A stretch of 64,000 nucleotides of DNA from Kitasatospora albolonga (GCA_002082585.1 CP020563.1:5698001-5762000), one strand, 5' to 3'. Shown: positions 25,650 to 34,696, counted from the first letter of the stretch. The notes: generated by a model from the letters alone, not told the origin. Numbers and translations: made by a program.

Positions 25650-26062
25650 CGAGTGCCGCCGCGGAGCCCGCCCCCCGCCTCCCCGTCCGCGGGGCCGACA
25701 AGCGACCCGCCCGGGTCCGCCCGTACTCCCTCACCGGAGGCCGCACCCGGTTCGGGCACGTCCTGCTCGTCGAGACGTTCGTCGCCGCCCTCGAAGCACC
25801 CGAGGAGCGCCGCGAGCTCACCAACGGCAACCTGGCCTCGCGGGTCATGCCGGAGCTCCAGGCCATCGTCGAAATCTGCCGCCGGATGCGTACGGTCGCG
25901 GAGATCTCGGCCCTGTTGAAGATGCCGCTCGGAGTCGTCCGGGTGCTGCTCAGCGACCTGGCCGACCAGGGAAAGATCCGCGTGTACGGAACCGGTCACG
26001 GCACCGGCCAGCCCGACCGCGCACTGCTCGAAAGGGTGCTCAATGGACTCCGCCGTCTCTGA
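25646..26062 (+). CDS. cvnC: DUF742 protein of the conservon
   Basis: A protein of 138 residues with a DUF742 domain: a basic RPYSLTGGRTRF entry motif, then a winged-helix-like body (ELQAIVEICRRMRTVAEISALLKMPLGVVRVLLSDLADQGKIRV). The GTG start overlaps the cvnB stop, and it overlaps cvnD by 20 nt. It is thought to be part of the membrane-associated GTPase signalling complex; its biochemical role is unknown. Confidence 0.94.
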   Translation: MTSAAAEPAPRLPVRGADKRPARVRPYSLTGGRTRFGHVLLVETFVAALEAPEERRELTNGNLASRVMPELQAIVEICRRMRTVAEISALLKMPLGVVRVLLSDLADQGKIRVYGTGHGTGQPDRALLERVLNGLRRL

Positions 26063-26714
26063 GGCGCCGCTCTTCGCCCCGCGCCAGCCGGGGCCCGGTG
26101 ACCAGCCGTCGCTCTCCCCGGACCAGCCGGAGGAGGCTCTCCAGCCCTGGCAGCTCGACCACACCCGCGCGCCCACCGCGACCAAGATCGTGGTGGCGGG
26201 CGGATTCGGCGTCGGCAAGACGACGTTCGTCGGCTCGGTCTCCGAGATCACACCGCTCCAGACCGAAGCGCTGATGACCCAGGCCAGCGAGGAGACCGAC
26301 GACCTCTCCGCGACGCCCGAGAAGACCACCACGACCGTGGCGATGGACTTCGGCCGGCTCACTCTGGACGACGACCTCGTGCTGTACGTCTTCGGCACCC
26401 CGGGCCAGCAGCGCTTCTGGTTCATGTGGGACGACCTGGTGCGCGGCGCGATCGGCGCGATCGTCCTGGCCGACACCCGGCGGCTCGCGGACTGCTTCCC
26501 CGCGCTGGACTACTTCGAGAGCTGCGGGCTGCCGTACATCGTGGCGGTCAACCACTTCGAGGGGACGCCCGGTTACGAGGCGGAGGACGTCAGGGAGGCC
26601 CTGACCGTACCGCCGCACGTACCGATAGTGATCATGGACGCGCGCAACAGGATCACGGTCGTCGAGTCGCTGCTCGCCCTGGTCGGCCACGCTCTCGACG
26701 TAGCCCCCGCCTAG
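26043..26714 (+). CDS. cvnD: Conservon small GTPase (MglA-like ATP/GTP-binding protein)
   Basis: A protein of 223 residues. P-loop GGFGVGKTTF (about 52-61), switch-II-like FGTPGQQRFWFMWDDL and an NHFEG motif in the N/TKxD position define the Ras-like conservon GTPase family. The N-terminal 40 residues are an acidic/Pro-rich extension. It is last in the overlapping conservon; 38 nt separate it from the flavin monooxygenase gene, which therefore may be co-transcribed. Confidence 0.94.
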   Translation: MDSAVSEAPLFAPRQPGPGDQPSLSPDQPEEALQPWQLDHTRAPTATKIVVAGGFGVGKTTFVGSVSEITPLQTEALMTQASEETDDLSATPEKTTTTVAMDFGRLTLDDDLVLYVFGTPGQQRFWFMWDDLVRGAIGAIVLADTRRLADCFPALDYFESCGLPYIVAVNHFEGTPGYEAEDVREALTVPPHVPIVIMDARNRITVVESLLALVGHALDVAPA

Positions 26715-26752
26715 TCCTCCTCGAACTCTCAGAGACAACGGAGAAAGCCGCG

Positions 26753-27988
26753 ATGCGGAAGATACTCATAGTCGGAGCCGGGCAGTCCGGGCTCCAGCTG
26801 GCCCTGGGGCTCCAGTCCAAGGGCTACGAAGTCACCCTGATGTCCAACCGCACCGCCGACGAGATCCGCACCGGCCGGGTCATGTCGACGCAGTGCATGT
26901 TCCACACCGCGCTCCAGCACGAGCGGGACTACCAGCTGAACTTCTGGGAGTCCCAGGCCCCGAGGATCGAGGGCCTCGGCGTCTCGGTCGCCGCCCCCGA
27001 CTCCTCCCGGGCCATCGACTGGGTCGGCAGGCTGGACGGATACGCCCAGTCGGTCGACCAGCGCGTGAAGATGGCCGGGTGGATGGAGACCTTCGCCCAG
27101 CGCGGCGGGCAGCTCGTCATCCACGGGGCGGCCGTCTCCGACCTGGACTACTTCTCCCGCACCTACGACCTGGTGATGGTCTCGGCGGGCAAGGGCGAGC
27201 TGGTCTCCATGTTCGGCCGGGACGCGGCGCGTTCGCCGTTCGACGCCCCGCAGCGCGCGCTGGCCGTCGCCTACGTCCACGGGATGGGCCCGCGCCCCGA
27301 GCACCCGGAGTTCGACGCGGTCCGCTGCAACCTGGTGCCGGGCGTCGGCGAGCTGTTCGTGATGCCGACGCTCACCACCTCCGGCCGCGCCGACATCCTC
27401 TTCTGGGAGGGCATCCCGGGCGGCCCGCTCGACGCCTTCCAGGGCATCAAGGACCCCTCCGAGCACCTGGCGAAGACGCTGGAGCTGATGGAGAAGTTCA
27501 CGCCGTGGGAGTACGCCCGCGCTACCAAGGTCGAGCTGACCGACGCCAACGGCACCCTCGCGGGCCGGTACGCCCCCACCGTCCGCAAGCCGATCGGCCG
27601 CCTCCCCGGCGGCGGCCTCGTCCTCGGTGTCGCGGATGTCGTCGTGGCCAACGACCCGATCACCGGCCAGGGCTCCAACTCCGCGTCCAAGTGCGCCAAC
27701 TCCTACCTGGACTCGATCCTGGAGCACGGCGACAAGGAGTTCGACGCGGCCTGGATGCAGTCCACCTTCGACCGCTACTGGGAGACCGCCCAGCACGTCG
27801 TGAAGTGGACCAACGCGATGCTGGGCGTCCCGCCGGAGCACGTCCTGAACCTGATCGGCGCGGCCGGTCAGCTCCAGCCCGTCGCGGACCGCTTCGCCAA
27901 CGGGTTCAACGACCCGGCGGACTTCGACAACTTCTTCTTCGAGCCGGAGAAGACGAACGCGTACCTGGCCTCGGTCTCCGCCGCCTGA
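26753..27988 (+). CDS. Styrene/indole monooxygenase-type FAD-dependent oxygenase (StyA-like)
   Basis: A protein of 411 residues. An N-terminal Rossmann FAD motif ILIVGAGQSGLQLALGL is followed by the StyA-family body, with YEVTLMSNRTADEI after the first beta-alpha-beta unit and a late FAD segment LVLGVADVVVANDPITGQGSNSASK. StyA-type enzymes use reduced FAD from a separate reductase (StyB) for epoxidation or hydroxylation; no reductase gene lies nearby. Other conservons carry a cytochrome P450 here, so this may be the effector oxygenase of this conservon (inference). The ATG follows an ACGGAGAA Shine-Dalgarno-like stretch. Confidence 0.88.
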   Translation: MRKILIVGAGQSGLQLALGLQSKGYEVTLMSNRTADEIRTGRVMSTQCMFHTALQHERDYQLNFWESQAPRIEGLGVSVAAPDSSRAIDWVGRLDGYAQSVDQRVKMAGWMETFAQRGGQLVIHGAAVSDLDYFSRTYDLVMVSAGKGELVSMFGRDAARSPFDAPQRALAVAYVHGMGPRPEHPEFDAVRCNLVPGVGELFVMPTLTTSGRADILFWEGIPGGPLDAFQGIKDPSEHLAKTLELMEKFTPWEYARATKVELTDANGTLAGRYAPTVRKPIGRLPGGGLVLGVADVVVANDPITGQGSNSASKCANSYLDSILEHGDKEFDAAWMQSTFDRYWETAQHVVKWTNAMLGVPPEHVLNLIGAAGQLQPVADRFANGFNDPADFDNFFFEPEKTNAYLASVSAA

Positions 27989-28001
27989 CAGGCGTCCGAA
28001 C

Positions 28002-28033
28002 GGTGGCCGGACCGCACTGCGGGTCCGGCCACC
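28002..28033. terminator. Bidirectional terminator hairpin between convergent genes
   Basis: 12-bp perfect arms GGTGGCCGGACC (28002-28013) and GGTCCGGCCACC (28022-28033) with an 8-nt loop. It lies 13 nt after the flavin monooxygenase stop and just beyond the 3' end of the convergent NlpC/P60 gene. Confidence 0.85.
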
Positions 28034-28037
28034 GCAC

Positions 28038-29288
28038 CTATCCGGACGCCTCGCCCGGTGCGGTCTCCACGCCGTACCCCGTGTCCGAACCGTCGCGGGC
28101 GCCCTCGGGGAGTTCCGGGCGGGTGTACGTGGACAGCGGTACGCCGCCGGGGTCGGGGCGGACCGCCCCCAGCAGCGGGTTGGAGGCGATCGGGGAGACC
28201 TTCACCTTGGCGCCGGGGCGGGGTGCCTGGACGACCAGGCCGTCGCCGATGTAGAGCGCCACATGGGTCGCCTTCGGGAAGTAGACCACCAGGTCGCCGG
28301 GGCGCAGCGAGGAGATCGGCACCTTCGGCAGCTGTTTCCACTGCTCCTGGGACGTACGGGGGACCGGCCGCCCCGCCGTCGCCCACGCCTGGGAGGTCAG
28401 CCCGGAGCAGTCGTACGCGTCCGGGCCCTCGGCGCCCCACACGTACGGCTTGCCGATCTGCTCGATCGCGTACGCGACGGCGTCCCCGCCCTGCCGGGTC
28501 GGCGGCCGGACCGTGCTGAGCGCCCCGGAGGCGACCAGTTCGCGCTGGGCCGCCGCCACGTCCCGCTGCTCCAGGCCCGCGAGCTGGGCCAGCTGCTCGG
28601 CGGAGAGCGTCGCCAGCAGCGCTTCCACCTCCTTCAGTTTGCCCTGGACCGTGTCGCGCTGCTTCTTCTGTTGCGCGGCCAGCTTCTTCTGCTGCTCGAC
28701 CGCCTTGCGCGAGGCGGCGGCCAGGGCGTCGGCGCGGCGGGCGTCGGCGGTCAGCCGTTCCACCGTCGCCGCGCGGCCCGCCGCCACCCGCTCGATGACA
28801 TGGCTCTGGTCCAGGGCGCGCAGGGGGTCCCGGGCCAGCAGCAGCTGGAGGTAGGCGGAGAACTCGGTACGCCCCTGGTACTGCTCCCGGGCCAGCCGCC
28901 CGGCGTCCCCCCGGCTCAGCTCCAGCGCGGCCCGGGCCTTCGCCAGCTCCGCGTTCACCTTCTTCGCCTGCGCGGTCCGCTGCTTCAGCTTCTCGGCGGT
29001 GGCGTTGTAGGTCTCGCTCGCCTCCTCCGCCTCCTGGTAACGCGTCTGCAACTCCCGCAGGAGGGTCACGACGTTCCTGGGAGCCCCTGCGGCGGGCCCG
29101 GCTCCCGGCCCGGTGAAGGCGGTTTCTGCGTCGACCTCTTCCGCGTCGTCCTCCGGTGGCGCCGTGTCCTCGGACGGTACGGGGCCGGGCTCGGCCGGTG
29201 CGGCGGTGGCGGGGGCCGTGGCGGGGGAGAGCGCGAGAGCCGCGGCGATCGCGGTCGTGCAGACCACGCGCAGGAGCCTGCCTGACAC
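28038..29288 (-). CDS. Secreted NlpC/P60 peptidoglycan hydrolase with coiled-coil domain
   Basis: A protein of 416 residues. The signal peptide (about 1-30, ending ATAAPA) is followed by an acidic linker, a long coiled coil (about 70-240, QTRYQEAEEASETYNATAEKL onward, resembling RipA/CwlT-type autoregulatory helices) and a C-terminal NlpC/P60 domain with catalytic Cys294 (YDCSGL) and His in THVALYIGDG. It probably cleaves D-Glu-mDAP/DAP bonds in the cell wall. The GTG start is set by GGAGGTGATGTC immediately upstream. The 5' region (29358-29373) has a TTAATCC motif twice at 9-bp spacing, a possible promoter or regulator site. Confidence 0.92.
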   Translation of the reverse strand: MSGRLLRVVCTTAIAAALALSPATAPATAAPAEPGPVPSEDTAPPEDDAEEVDAETAFTGPGAGPAAGAPRNVVTLLRELQTRYQEAEEASETYNATAEKLKQRTAQAKKVNAELAKARAALELSRGDAGRLAREQYQGRTEFSAYLQLLLARDPLRALDQSHVIERVAAGRAATVERLTADARRADALAAASRKAVEQQKKLAAQQKKQRDTVQGKLKEVEALLATLSAEQLAQLAGLEQRDVAAAQRELVASGALSTVRPPTRQGGDAVAYAIEQIGKPYVWGAEGPDAYDCSGLTSQAWATAGRPVPRTSQEQWKQLPKVPISSLRPGDLVVYFPKATHVALYIGDGLVVQAPRPGAKVKVSPIASNPLLGAVRPDPGGVPLSTYTRPELPEGARDGSDTGYGVETAPGEASG

Positions 29289-29412
29289 GACATCACCTCC
29301 GTGACGGAGACGGGGCCCGGAAGGTTCGGGCTCGTCACCAGTGAGCAAGTGAGCGAGTTAATCCGATTAATCCGGTCACTCGGTGTCAGGTGATGCAAGC
29401 ACCGCACGGCGT

Positions 29413-29438
29413 GCCGTCCGGGGCGTCCCCCGGACGGC
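29413..29438 (-). terminator. Terminator hairpin after the pseudokinase gene
   Basis: 11-bp arms GCCGTCCGGGG (29413-29423) and CCCCGGACGGC (29428-29438) around a CGTC tetraloop. It lies about 47 nt beyond the stop codon of the pseudokinase gene and before the NlpC/P60 promoter. Confidence 0.8.
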
Positions 29439-29484
29439 GTACCGACGGGCGATACGGCCGGTCAGCTTCGGCTTCGACTTCGGC

Positions 29485-32409
29485 TCAGGCCACCGGGAAG
29501 GCGTAGAAGGCCCTGTCCCGCTGGACGATGACGTTCTTGCCGATGGCGAAGGCCCGGTACGAGGCGCTCACCGTGGCCCCCTTCGGATCGGCCACCCCGA
29601 TGTCCTGGAACTTCCACAGCCGCTCCCCGTCGGCCGCCGAGAACGCGGTGACCTGGGTGGCGTCGGAGGCGAACAGCGTCTTCCCGCTGCTGCTCAGGGC
29701 CAGGGTGGGGGCGCTCCCGATGCCCGGCACCTCCGTCGAGCGCCGCCAGACGAGGCGCCCGCTCTCCCGGTCCACCGCGCCGACCTGCTGGCTGCGCTCG
29801 GTGGTGTGGAGCAGCGGTCCGGCCACCAGCGGGGAGCCGAAGAGCGAACCCGCCGTGCCCGCCACCCGCCACAGCGGCTTGGTGGTGTCCGCCTCGAACG
29901 CCTGGAGATCGGCGCCGACCGCCGCGTACAGGGTGCCGCCCTCGTCGCCCGCGATACCCGCGTCGGGGGTGACCGTCCCGTACTGCTTGACCCACACCAG
30001 CTTGCCGGTCGTCCGGTCGAAGGAGCGGACGGAGCCCTTCCCCTTGGCCGCCTTGACCTCGGCCGCCGTCAGGGTGACGGAGTCCTGGCGTACGAGGAGG
30101 TCGGCGGCGCGCTCGGCGACGATCCGGTACAGGGGCGTGCCGGGGGCGCGGCCCGCCGGTACCGGCGTACGCCAGAGCTCGGTGCGCCGGACGATGTCGT
30201 ACGCGAAGAAGTACGCCTCGGGGACCTGCTTGTCCGGCGCCTTCTTCTTGCCCTTCTTCGGCTTGGGGGCCTTCACGGTGACCGTGCGCGAGCCGGTGAA
30301 ATAGACGACCGGACCGGAGTGGCCCGCCAGGCGTCCCACCTGAAGGTCCGGCAGGTCGGTGAACCCGTCCGCGTACCGCACACGGTGGACGACCGCGCCG
30401 TCCTTCGGCGCCAGCCAGAGGAACTCCGTTGGGCTCGCCACGAAGCACAGGTCGCCCGCTGCCAGCGCGGACTGGCCCTTGGCGGCGTCCGCCCGCTGCC
30501 AGACCCGCTTGCCGGTCCGCAGGTCGACGGCGCTCGCCTGGCTCTCGCTGGTCACCACCAGCAGCCGGTCCCGCCAGAGCGCGGTGGTCAGCGGGGCGGA
30601 CTCGGAGGCCGGGTGGGAGTAGGTCCAGCGCGGCTCGGGGGGCTGGCCCGGCAGCGTACGGCGCGGCTTCGGCGTGGGCTTGTCGTCCGTGGCGGCCACG
30701 CTCTCCCCGCCACTGATCGCGGCGATCGACCCGCCGCCCACGACGAGCCCGCCGACCGCTGCCGCCGCGACGGCGATCAGGGTCCGGCGCTTGGCGGTGG
30801 GACCGGCAGGAGGAGCGGGCGCGGGCGGCAGGGGCAGCGCCACCATGGGGGAGCCGCCCTGACCGCCGTTGCCGTGGCCCGGGGCAGCGTAGGGGGCGGG
30901 GAGGGGGTACGTCTGCTGGGCGCCAGGGTGAGGGGCCGGGACCTGGGGCGGGGGAGGCTGGTGGGGGACGGCGAACTGGGCGGTCGTGCGGTCGGTCTGC
31001 GGCGGCTTGGGGCCGGTGTTGAGGAAGCGGGTGGTCCCCCGGTCCTCCCCGATGTCGCCGTTGCCGGTGTCGGTGGTGTTGCTGGGGGCGGGTGCGGCTG
31101 CCGTGGTGGTCGCGAGAGGGATGCGGGGGTCGGCCGGGGGCTTTGGGGCGGCAGGTACGTCGGCGGGTGTGCCGGTGAGTGTGCCGGTGGGCGGACCGGC
31201 CACCGCGTCGGCGGGAGCACCGGCCACCGCGCCCGTCGGCCGGGCGTCCTCCGGCTCGGCGTCGGGGCGGGCGTCCTCGGGGGCGGCGGAAGCCGGGAGC
31301 GTGTTGTTCCCGGTGTCACCGGGCCCGTTGGTGCTGCTGGCCTGGGGGCTACCGGACCCGTTGGTCCCGCTTGCCCGGGCGTCACCGGACCCGTCCGTCC
31401 CGCTGCGCTCCGCATCGCTGGGTGCAGTGGTCCCGCTGCCTTCGGCGTCACCGGCCCCGTTCGTACCACTGCCCTCGCCGTCACCGGACCCGTCGGCCTC
31501 CTCAGGCCCCTCCACCGGCCCCTCCAGCCCCCGTACCCGCGCCTCCTGCTCCGCGACCGCCGCCGCGAGCGGTTCGGGGAGCCAGCCGCCCCGGGCGAGG
31601 CCCGCCGCGCCCTCCAGGGCCAGTTCGGCGGCGACCGTGCCGGCGGTGGGCCGTTCGGCCGGGTCCTTCGCCAGGCAGCCCGCGATCAGCTCGCGCAACT
31701 CCTCCGGTACGGCGTCCAGTTCGGGTTCCGCCTCGGCGATGCGGCGGGCGGCCTCCTCGGGCGGGCCCTCCGTGAACGGGGTCGTTCCCGTGGCCGCGTA
31801 CGCCAGCAGCAGCCCCAGCACGAACAGGTCGGACGCCGTCCCGGCCTCCTTGCCCGCGACCTGCTCCGGCGTGAGGTAGCCCAGCCGGACCGAGAGCTGG
31901 CCGCCCGGCTTCGCCTCGGCCGCCGCTGCCGCGCCCAGCGGGCCGAACGCGGTGAGCCGGGGGCCGTCCTCGGCCAGCAGGACCGTGCCCGGGGCGAGCC
32001 CCTGGAGCGCCGAGCCGCCCGCGTGCACCCGGGAGAGGATCTCGGCGATGCCCGCGCCCAGTATCCGCAGGGCGCGCTCCGGCAGCGGGCCGGCGATCCT
32101 GATCGCCTCGGCCAGCGGCAGCGCGGGGACGTACTCGCTCGCGGTCCAGAGGAGTTCGTCCTCGCTGGTCTCCAGGGGCGGCGTCACCCAGCCGCCCGCG
32201 AGGCGTTCGGCGGTGCGGGCCTCGGCCTGGAAGCGGCGCCGGAAGGCCGGTACGGCGGCGAGCCCGGGGTGCGCGGCGGTGATCACGGCGATCTCGTCGT
32301 CGTCGGTGTCCCGCGCCACGTACTGCACGGCGCTCGCGGCCTCATGGAAACGGGCCAGCACGGTGAAGCGGCCGAATCGGCGTGGATCTTCCCTACGCAG
32401 CGCCTCCAT
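29485..32409 (-). CDS. Pseudokinase - linker - membrane helix - PQQ-like beta-propeller protein
   Basis: A protein of 974 residues. Residues 13-270 align with a PknB-type kinase fold, but the active-site residues are gone: there is no glycine-rich loop, the VAxK Lys becomes Thr (IAVIT), HRDLKPxN reads LQGLAPGT (135-142) and DFG reads AFG (154-156). A long Ser/Gly/Thr/Asn-rich imperfect-repeat linker and a Pro-rich stretch lead to one membrane helix (about 575-600). The C-terminal 370 residues form a PQQ-like propeller with W-motifs such as GKRVWQR, GKLVWVK, GRLVWRR and GERLWKF, outside the membrane. It is likely a sensor or scaffold rather than a kinase. Confidence 0.88.
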   Translation of the reverse strand: MEALRREDPRRFGRFTVLARFHEAASAVQYVARDTDDDEIAVITAAHPGLAAVPAFRRRFQAEARTAERLAGGWVTPPLETSEDELLWTASEYVPALPLAEAIRIAGPLPERALRILGAGIAEILSRVHAGGSALQGLAPGTVLLAEDGPRLTAFGPLGAAAAAEAKPGGQLSVRLGYLTPEQVAGKEAGTASDLFVLGLLLAYAATGTTPFTEGPPEEAARRIAEAEPELDAVPEELRELIAGCLAKDPAERPTAGTVAAELALEGAAGLARGGWLPEPLAAAVAEQEARVRGLEGPVEGPEEADGSGDGEGSGTNGAGDAEGSGTTAPSDAERSGTDGSGDARASGTNGSGSPQASSTNGPGDTGNNTLPASAAPEDARPDAEPEDARPTGAVAGAPADAVAGPPTGTLTGTPADVPAAPKPPADPRIPLATTTAAAPAPSNTTDTGNGDIGEDRGTTRFLNTGPKPPQTDRTTAQFAVPHQPPPPQVPAPHPGAQQTYPLPAPYAAPGHGNGGQGGSPMVALPLPPAPAPPAGPTAKRRTLIAVAAAAVGGLVVGGGSIAAISGGESVAATDDKPTPKPRRTLPGQPPEPRWTYSHPASESAPLTTALWRDRLLVVTSESQASAVDLRTGKRVWQRADAAKGQSALAAGDLCFVASPTEFLWLAPKDGAVVHRVRYADGFTDLPDLQVGRLAGHSGPVVYFTGSRTVTVKAPKPKKGKKKAPDKQVPEAYFFAYDIVRRTELWRTPVPAGRAPGTPLYRIVAERAADLLVRQDSVTLTAAEVKAAKGKGSVRSFDRTTGKLVWVKQYGTVTPDAGIAGDEGGTLYAAVGADLQAFEADTTKPLWRVAGTAGSLFGSPLVAGPLLHTTERSQQVGAVDRESGRLVWRRSTEVPGIGSAPTLALSSSGKTLFASDATQVTAFSAADGERLWKFQDIGVADPKGATVSASYRAFAIGKNVIVQRDRAFYAFPVA

Positions 32410-32506
32410 GGCGCACCCCCCTTGTGACCGTCCTGCGGTGCCCGGGCGACCCGTCCCCCGGCACCTGACCGTCGATCTTAGGGCCTGCGCCTGCGGGAGC
32501 CCGTGT

Positions 32507-32770
32507 TCAGGGCTTCGACCAGGGCCACTTGAGGGCGCGGCGGGTGCGGCCGCCGGGCGCGTACTCGTACACCCAGCCCCGCTGGAGCCCGAGCCGCTTC
32601 GTGTAGCCGGCCGGGACGCGCTCGTAGGCGTACACGGTGGGCGGGGAGCCGTCGGAGGACGGCACGGGGACCTCGTACCACTTCGGCGGATGGCCGGTCG
32701 GGCCGACCAGGACGGGCAGCACGCGGCCGTCCAGGGGGCCGCCTCGGAAAGGGGTGTTCTCGCTCTTCAC
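32507..32770 (-). CDS. Hypothetical protein
   Basis: A basic protein of 87 residues, not recognised. It is rich in Pro/Gly/Tyr with FRGGPLDGRVLPV and WVYEYAPGGRTRRALKW segments, so it is probably a small folded beta-rich protein. The GTG start lies 4 nt downstream of the stop of the tetR gene, suggesting co-transcription with that regulator. Confidence 0.65.
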   Translation of the reverse strand: MKSENTPFRGGPLDGRVLPVLVGPTGHPPKWYEVPVPSSDGSPPTVYAYERVPAGYTKRLGLQRGWVYEYAPGGRTRRALKWPWSKP

Positions 32771-32774
32771 CCGG

Positions 32775-33608
32775 TCAGTCTGCCGCAGGGGCGGGCGTCA
32801 GCAGGTGTGCGGCATCGGCGACGACCGGGATCACCAGCTCCGCCAGCCGTCCGGCCGGTCCCTCCGGGTTCTCCAGGGCCAGCAGATCACGTACCACCGA
32901 CGCGGTCTCCTCGTCGGTGGCGGCGGTCGCGGCGAGCAGGGCGATGAGGTGGTCGACCAGCCAGCCGCGCAGTTCGGCGGCCGGGGGCTGCTTCCCCTCG
33001 TCCAGCCAGATCAGGGAAGCCGCCTCGACGGCCGCGATCCAGCTGCGGACCATCATCCGCAGCCTCGGCCCGGCGCTCCGCGCTCGGGTGCTCTGCGGCC
33101 CGGCGGTCCGCTCCCCGGCGCTCTGCTTCCCCGCGTCGGCGTCGGTGTCGCCGATCCGGCCGAGGTGGCTGAGGATCTCCTCGGCCGCCGCCCGCCGGAC
33201 GCCGTCCACGATCGTCGTCGTACGGGAGGTCTCGACCACGCTGCCGCCGCGCAGCAGCGCGCTGAAGCCGGTGTCGTGCTCGTCGACGAAGCGGAGATAG
33301 CGGTCCAGGACCCGGGCGACCCGTTCGGTGGGCGGGCCCACCGGCGGCTCGGTGAAGCAGAGCTTCAGCTCGTCGGCGGCCGAGCCGAGCGCGGCCTCGT
33401 ACAACTGCTGGCGGCCGCCCGGGAAGTAGCGGTAGACCAGCGGCCGGGAGACCCCCGCCGCCACCGCCACCTCGTCGAGCGAGACCTCGTCGGGGGCCCG
33501 GTGGGCGAAGAGGCCGAGCGCCGCGACCAGGAGCTGGGCGCGGCGCTCCTCGACACTGAGCCTGCGGTACGCGCGGGGCGGCGGCGGGGCTGCGGCGGTG
33601 GACTTCAT
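32775..33608 (-). CDS. TetR-family transcriptional regulator
   Basis: A protein of 277 residues. The N-terminal TetR helix-turn-helix (about 20-65) is ERRAQLLVAALGLFAHRAPDEVSLDEVAVAAGVSRPLVYRYFPGGRQQLYEAAL. The ligand/dimer domain has a Gly/Ser/Arg-rich insertion in the middle (GKQSAGERTAGPQSTRARSAG), longer than usual for the family. It lies just downstream of an AurF-like oxygenase gene and probably acts on the divergent promoter region at 34697-34923 (inference). Confidence 0.9.
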   Translation of the reverse strand: MKSTAAAPPPPRAYRRLSVEERRAQLLVAALGLFAHRAPDEVSLDEVAVAAGVSRPLVYRYFPGGRQQLYEAALGSAADELKLCFTEPPVGPPTERVARVLDRYLRFVDEHDTGFSALLRGGSVVETSRTTTIVDGVRRAAAEEILSHLGRIGDTDADAGKQSAGERTAGPQSTRARSAGPRLRMMVRSWIAAVEAASLIWLDEGKQPPAAELRGWLVDHLIALLAATAATDEETASVVRDLLALENPEGPAGRLAELVIPVVADAAHLLTPAPAAD

Positions 33609-33679
33609 GCCCCTGAGCGTAAGGGGTGTGCCGCCGGGCCCCGGAGGGGTGCTGCCCGGGGCTTCCCGCCGGTGCGGGC

Positions 33680-34696
33680 TCAGGCCAGCAGCCCGGAGCT
33701 GCGCCAGAGCCTGCGGCTGACGCCGTTCAGCAGCCCGATGTCGTCGAAGAAGTCCGTCAGCCGCTTGGAGCCTGTCTGCATGACCTCCCTGCGGTGGCCG
33801 CTCGCCTTCACCTGGGCGACGGCCTCGCGGCGGTCCAGGCCGACGTTCTCGTACACGCGCGGGTTGACGAAGCAGACGGAGAAGACCCGGGCCGCCTCGC
33901 CGCAGCTGAGCTTGGTGAGTTCGCGCTCCCAGCGCGGGGCGGTCACCATCTGGCGGCGCAGCTCCTCGCGGGCGTACCGGACGTGCCGGGCCTCCTCGAT
34001 GACATGGATACGGGTCACCCCGCGCACCAGGGTCTGCACCCGCTCGTCCGGGAACGTCAGCCGCTGCATCCAGTCGAGGATCTCCTCGCCGAGCAGGGTC
34101 GCGGCGAACGAACCGGGTGTGGTGGAGACGGTCTTCAGGACCCGGGCCAGATTGTGGTAGACGCGCGGCACCTCGTACGTCGGTGCGCCGCCCCAGTCGA
34201 TCATGCGGCCGAACATCATCGAGTGGCGGCACTCGTCGGCTATCTCGGTGAGGGCGTAGCGGACGTGGTTGCTGGTGACGGGCTTGTCGTAGACGTGCCG
34301 GACCAGCAGCTGCATCAGGATGATCTCGAACCAGATGCCGAGCGAGGCGAGCGCGGCGCCTTCGTGCCGGGAGAGGTCGAGGCGCTGCTCCTCGGACATC
34401 CGGTGCCACATCGGGGTGTCGTAGAGCGAGAGCAGCTCCGGCGGCCAGAACCACTGGCCCTCCTCGACGGCCGCGTCCCAGTCGAGTTCGGTGTCGGGGT
34501 CGAAGGAGTGCTTGGCCGAGGATTCGAGCAGACGGGCGGCGACCTGCTCACGGTCGCGGAGCGGCCCGAGCGCGTCGCGGAGCGCGGTGACATCGAGACC
34601 GGCGGCAGCGTGATCGGTGGTATCGGGACCGGTCGCAGCGGGACCGGTGGCAGCGCGATCGGTCGCGGGGCTGCCGGTGATCGGCACGGTCGTCAT
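33680..34696 (-). CDS. AurF-like diiron oxygenase
   Basis: A protein of 338 residues. Ferritin-like diiron ligands appear as EIADECRHSMMF, GEEILDW and HVIEEARHVRYA, matching the p-aminobenzoate N-oxygenase (AurF) family, with the first Glu in the FEIIL helix. The N-terminal 35 residues are a Thr/Ala/Gly/Asp low-complexity repeat (ATDRAATGPAATGPDTTDHAA) likely to be disordered. It is divergent from a second diiron protein and followed by tetR. The substrate is unknown. Confidence 0.85.
   Translation of the reverse strand: MTTVPITGSPATDRAATGPAATGPDTTDHAAAGLDVTALRDALGPLRDREQVAARLLESSAKHSFDPDTELDWDAAVEEGQWFWPPELLSLYDTPMWHRMSEEQRLDLSRHEGAALASLGIWFEIILMQLLVRHVYDKPVTSNHVRYALTEIADECRHSMMFGRMIDWGGAPTYEVPRVYHNLARVLKTVSTTPGSFAATLLGEEILDWMQRLTFPDERVQTLVRGVTRIHVIEEARHVRYAREELRRQMVTAPRWERELTKLSCGEAARVFSVCFVNPRVYENVGLDRREAVAQVKASGHRREVMQTGSKRLTDFFDDIGLLNGVSRRLWRSSGLLA

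Noticed and set aside
29289..29400. ydaO/c-di-AMP riboswitch upstream of the NlpC/P60 gene
   Set aside because: Such riboswitches precede many actinobacterial cell-wall hydrolase genes, but the 110-nt leader here lacks the conserved core; only short TTAATCC direct repeats were found.
29383..32427. A plus-strand open frame of about 1000 codons opposite the pseudokinase gene
   Set aside because: Composition is typical of a shadow frame; the minus strand encodes recognisable kinase-fold and propeller repeats.
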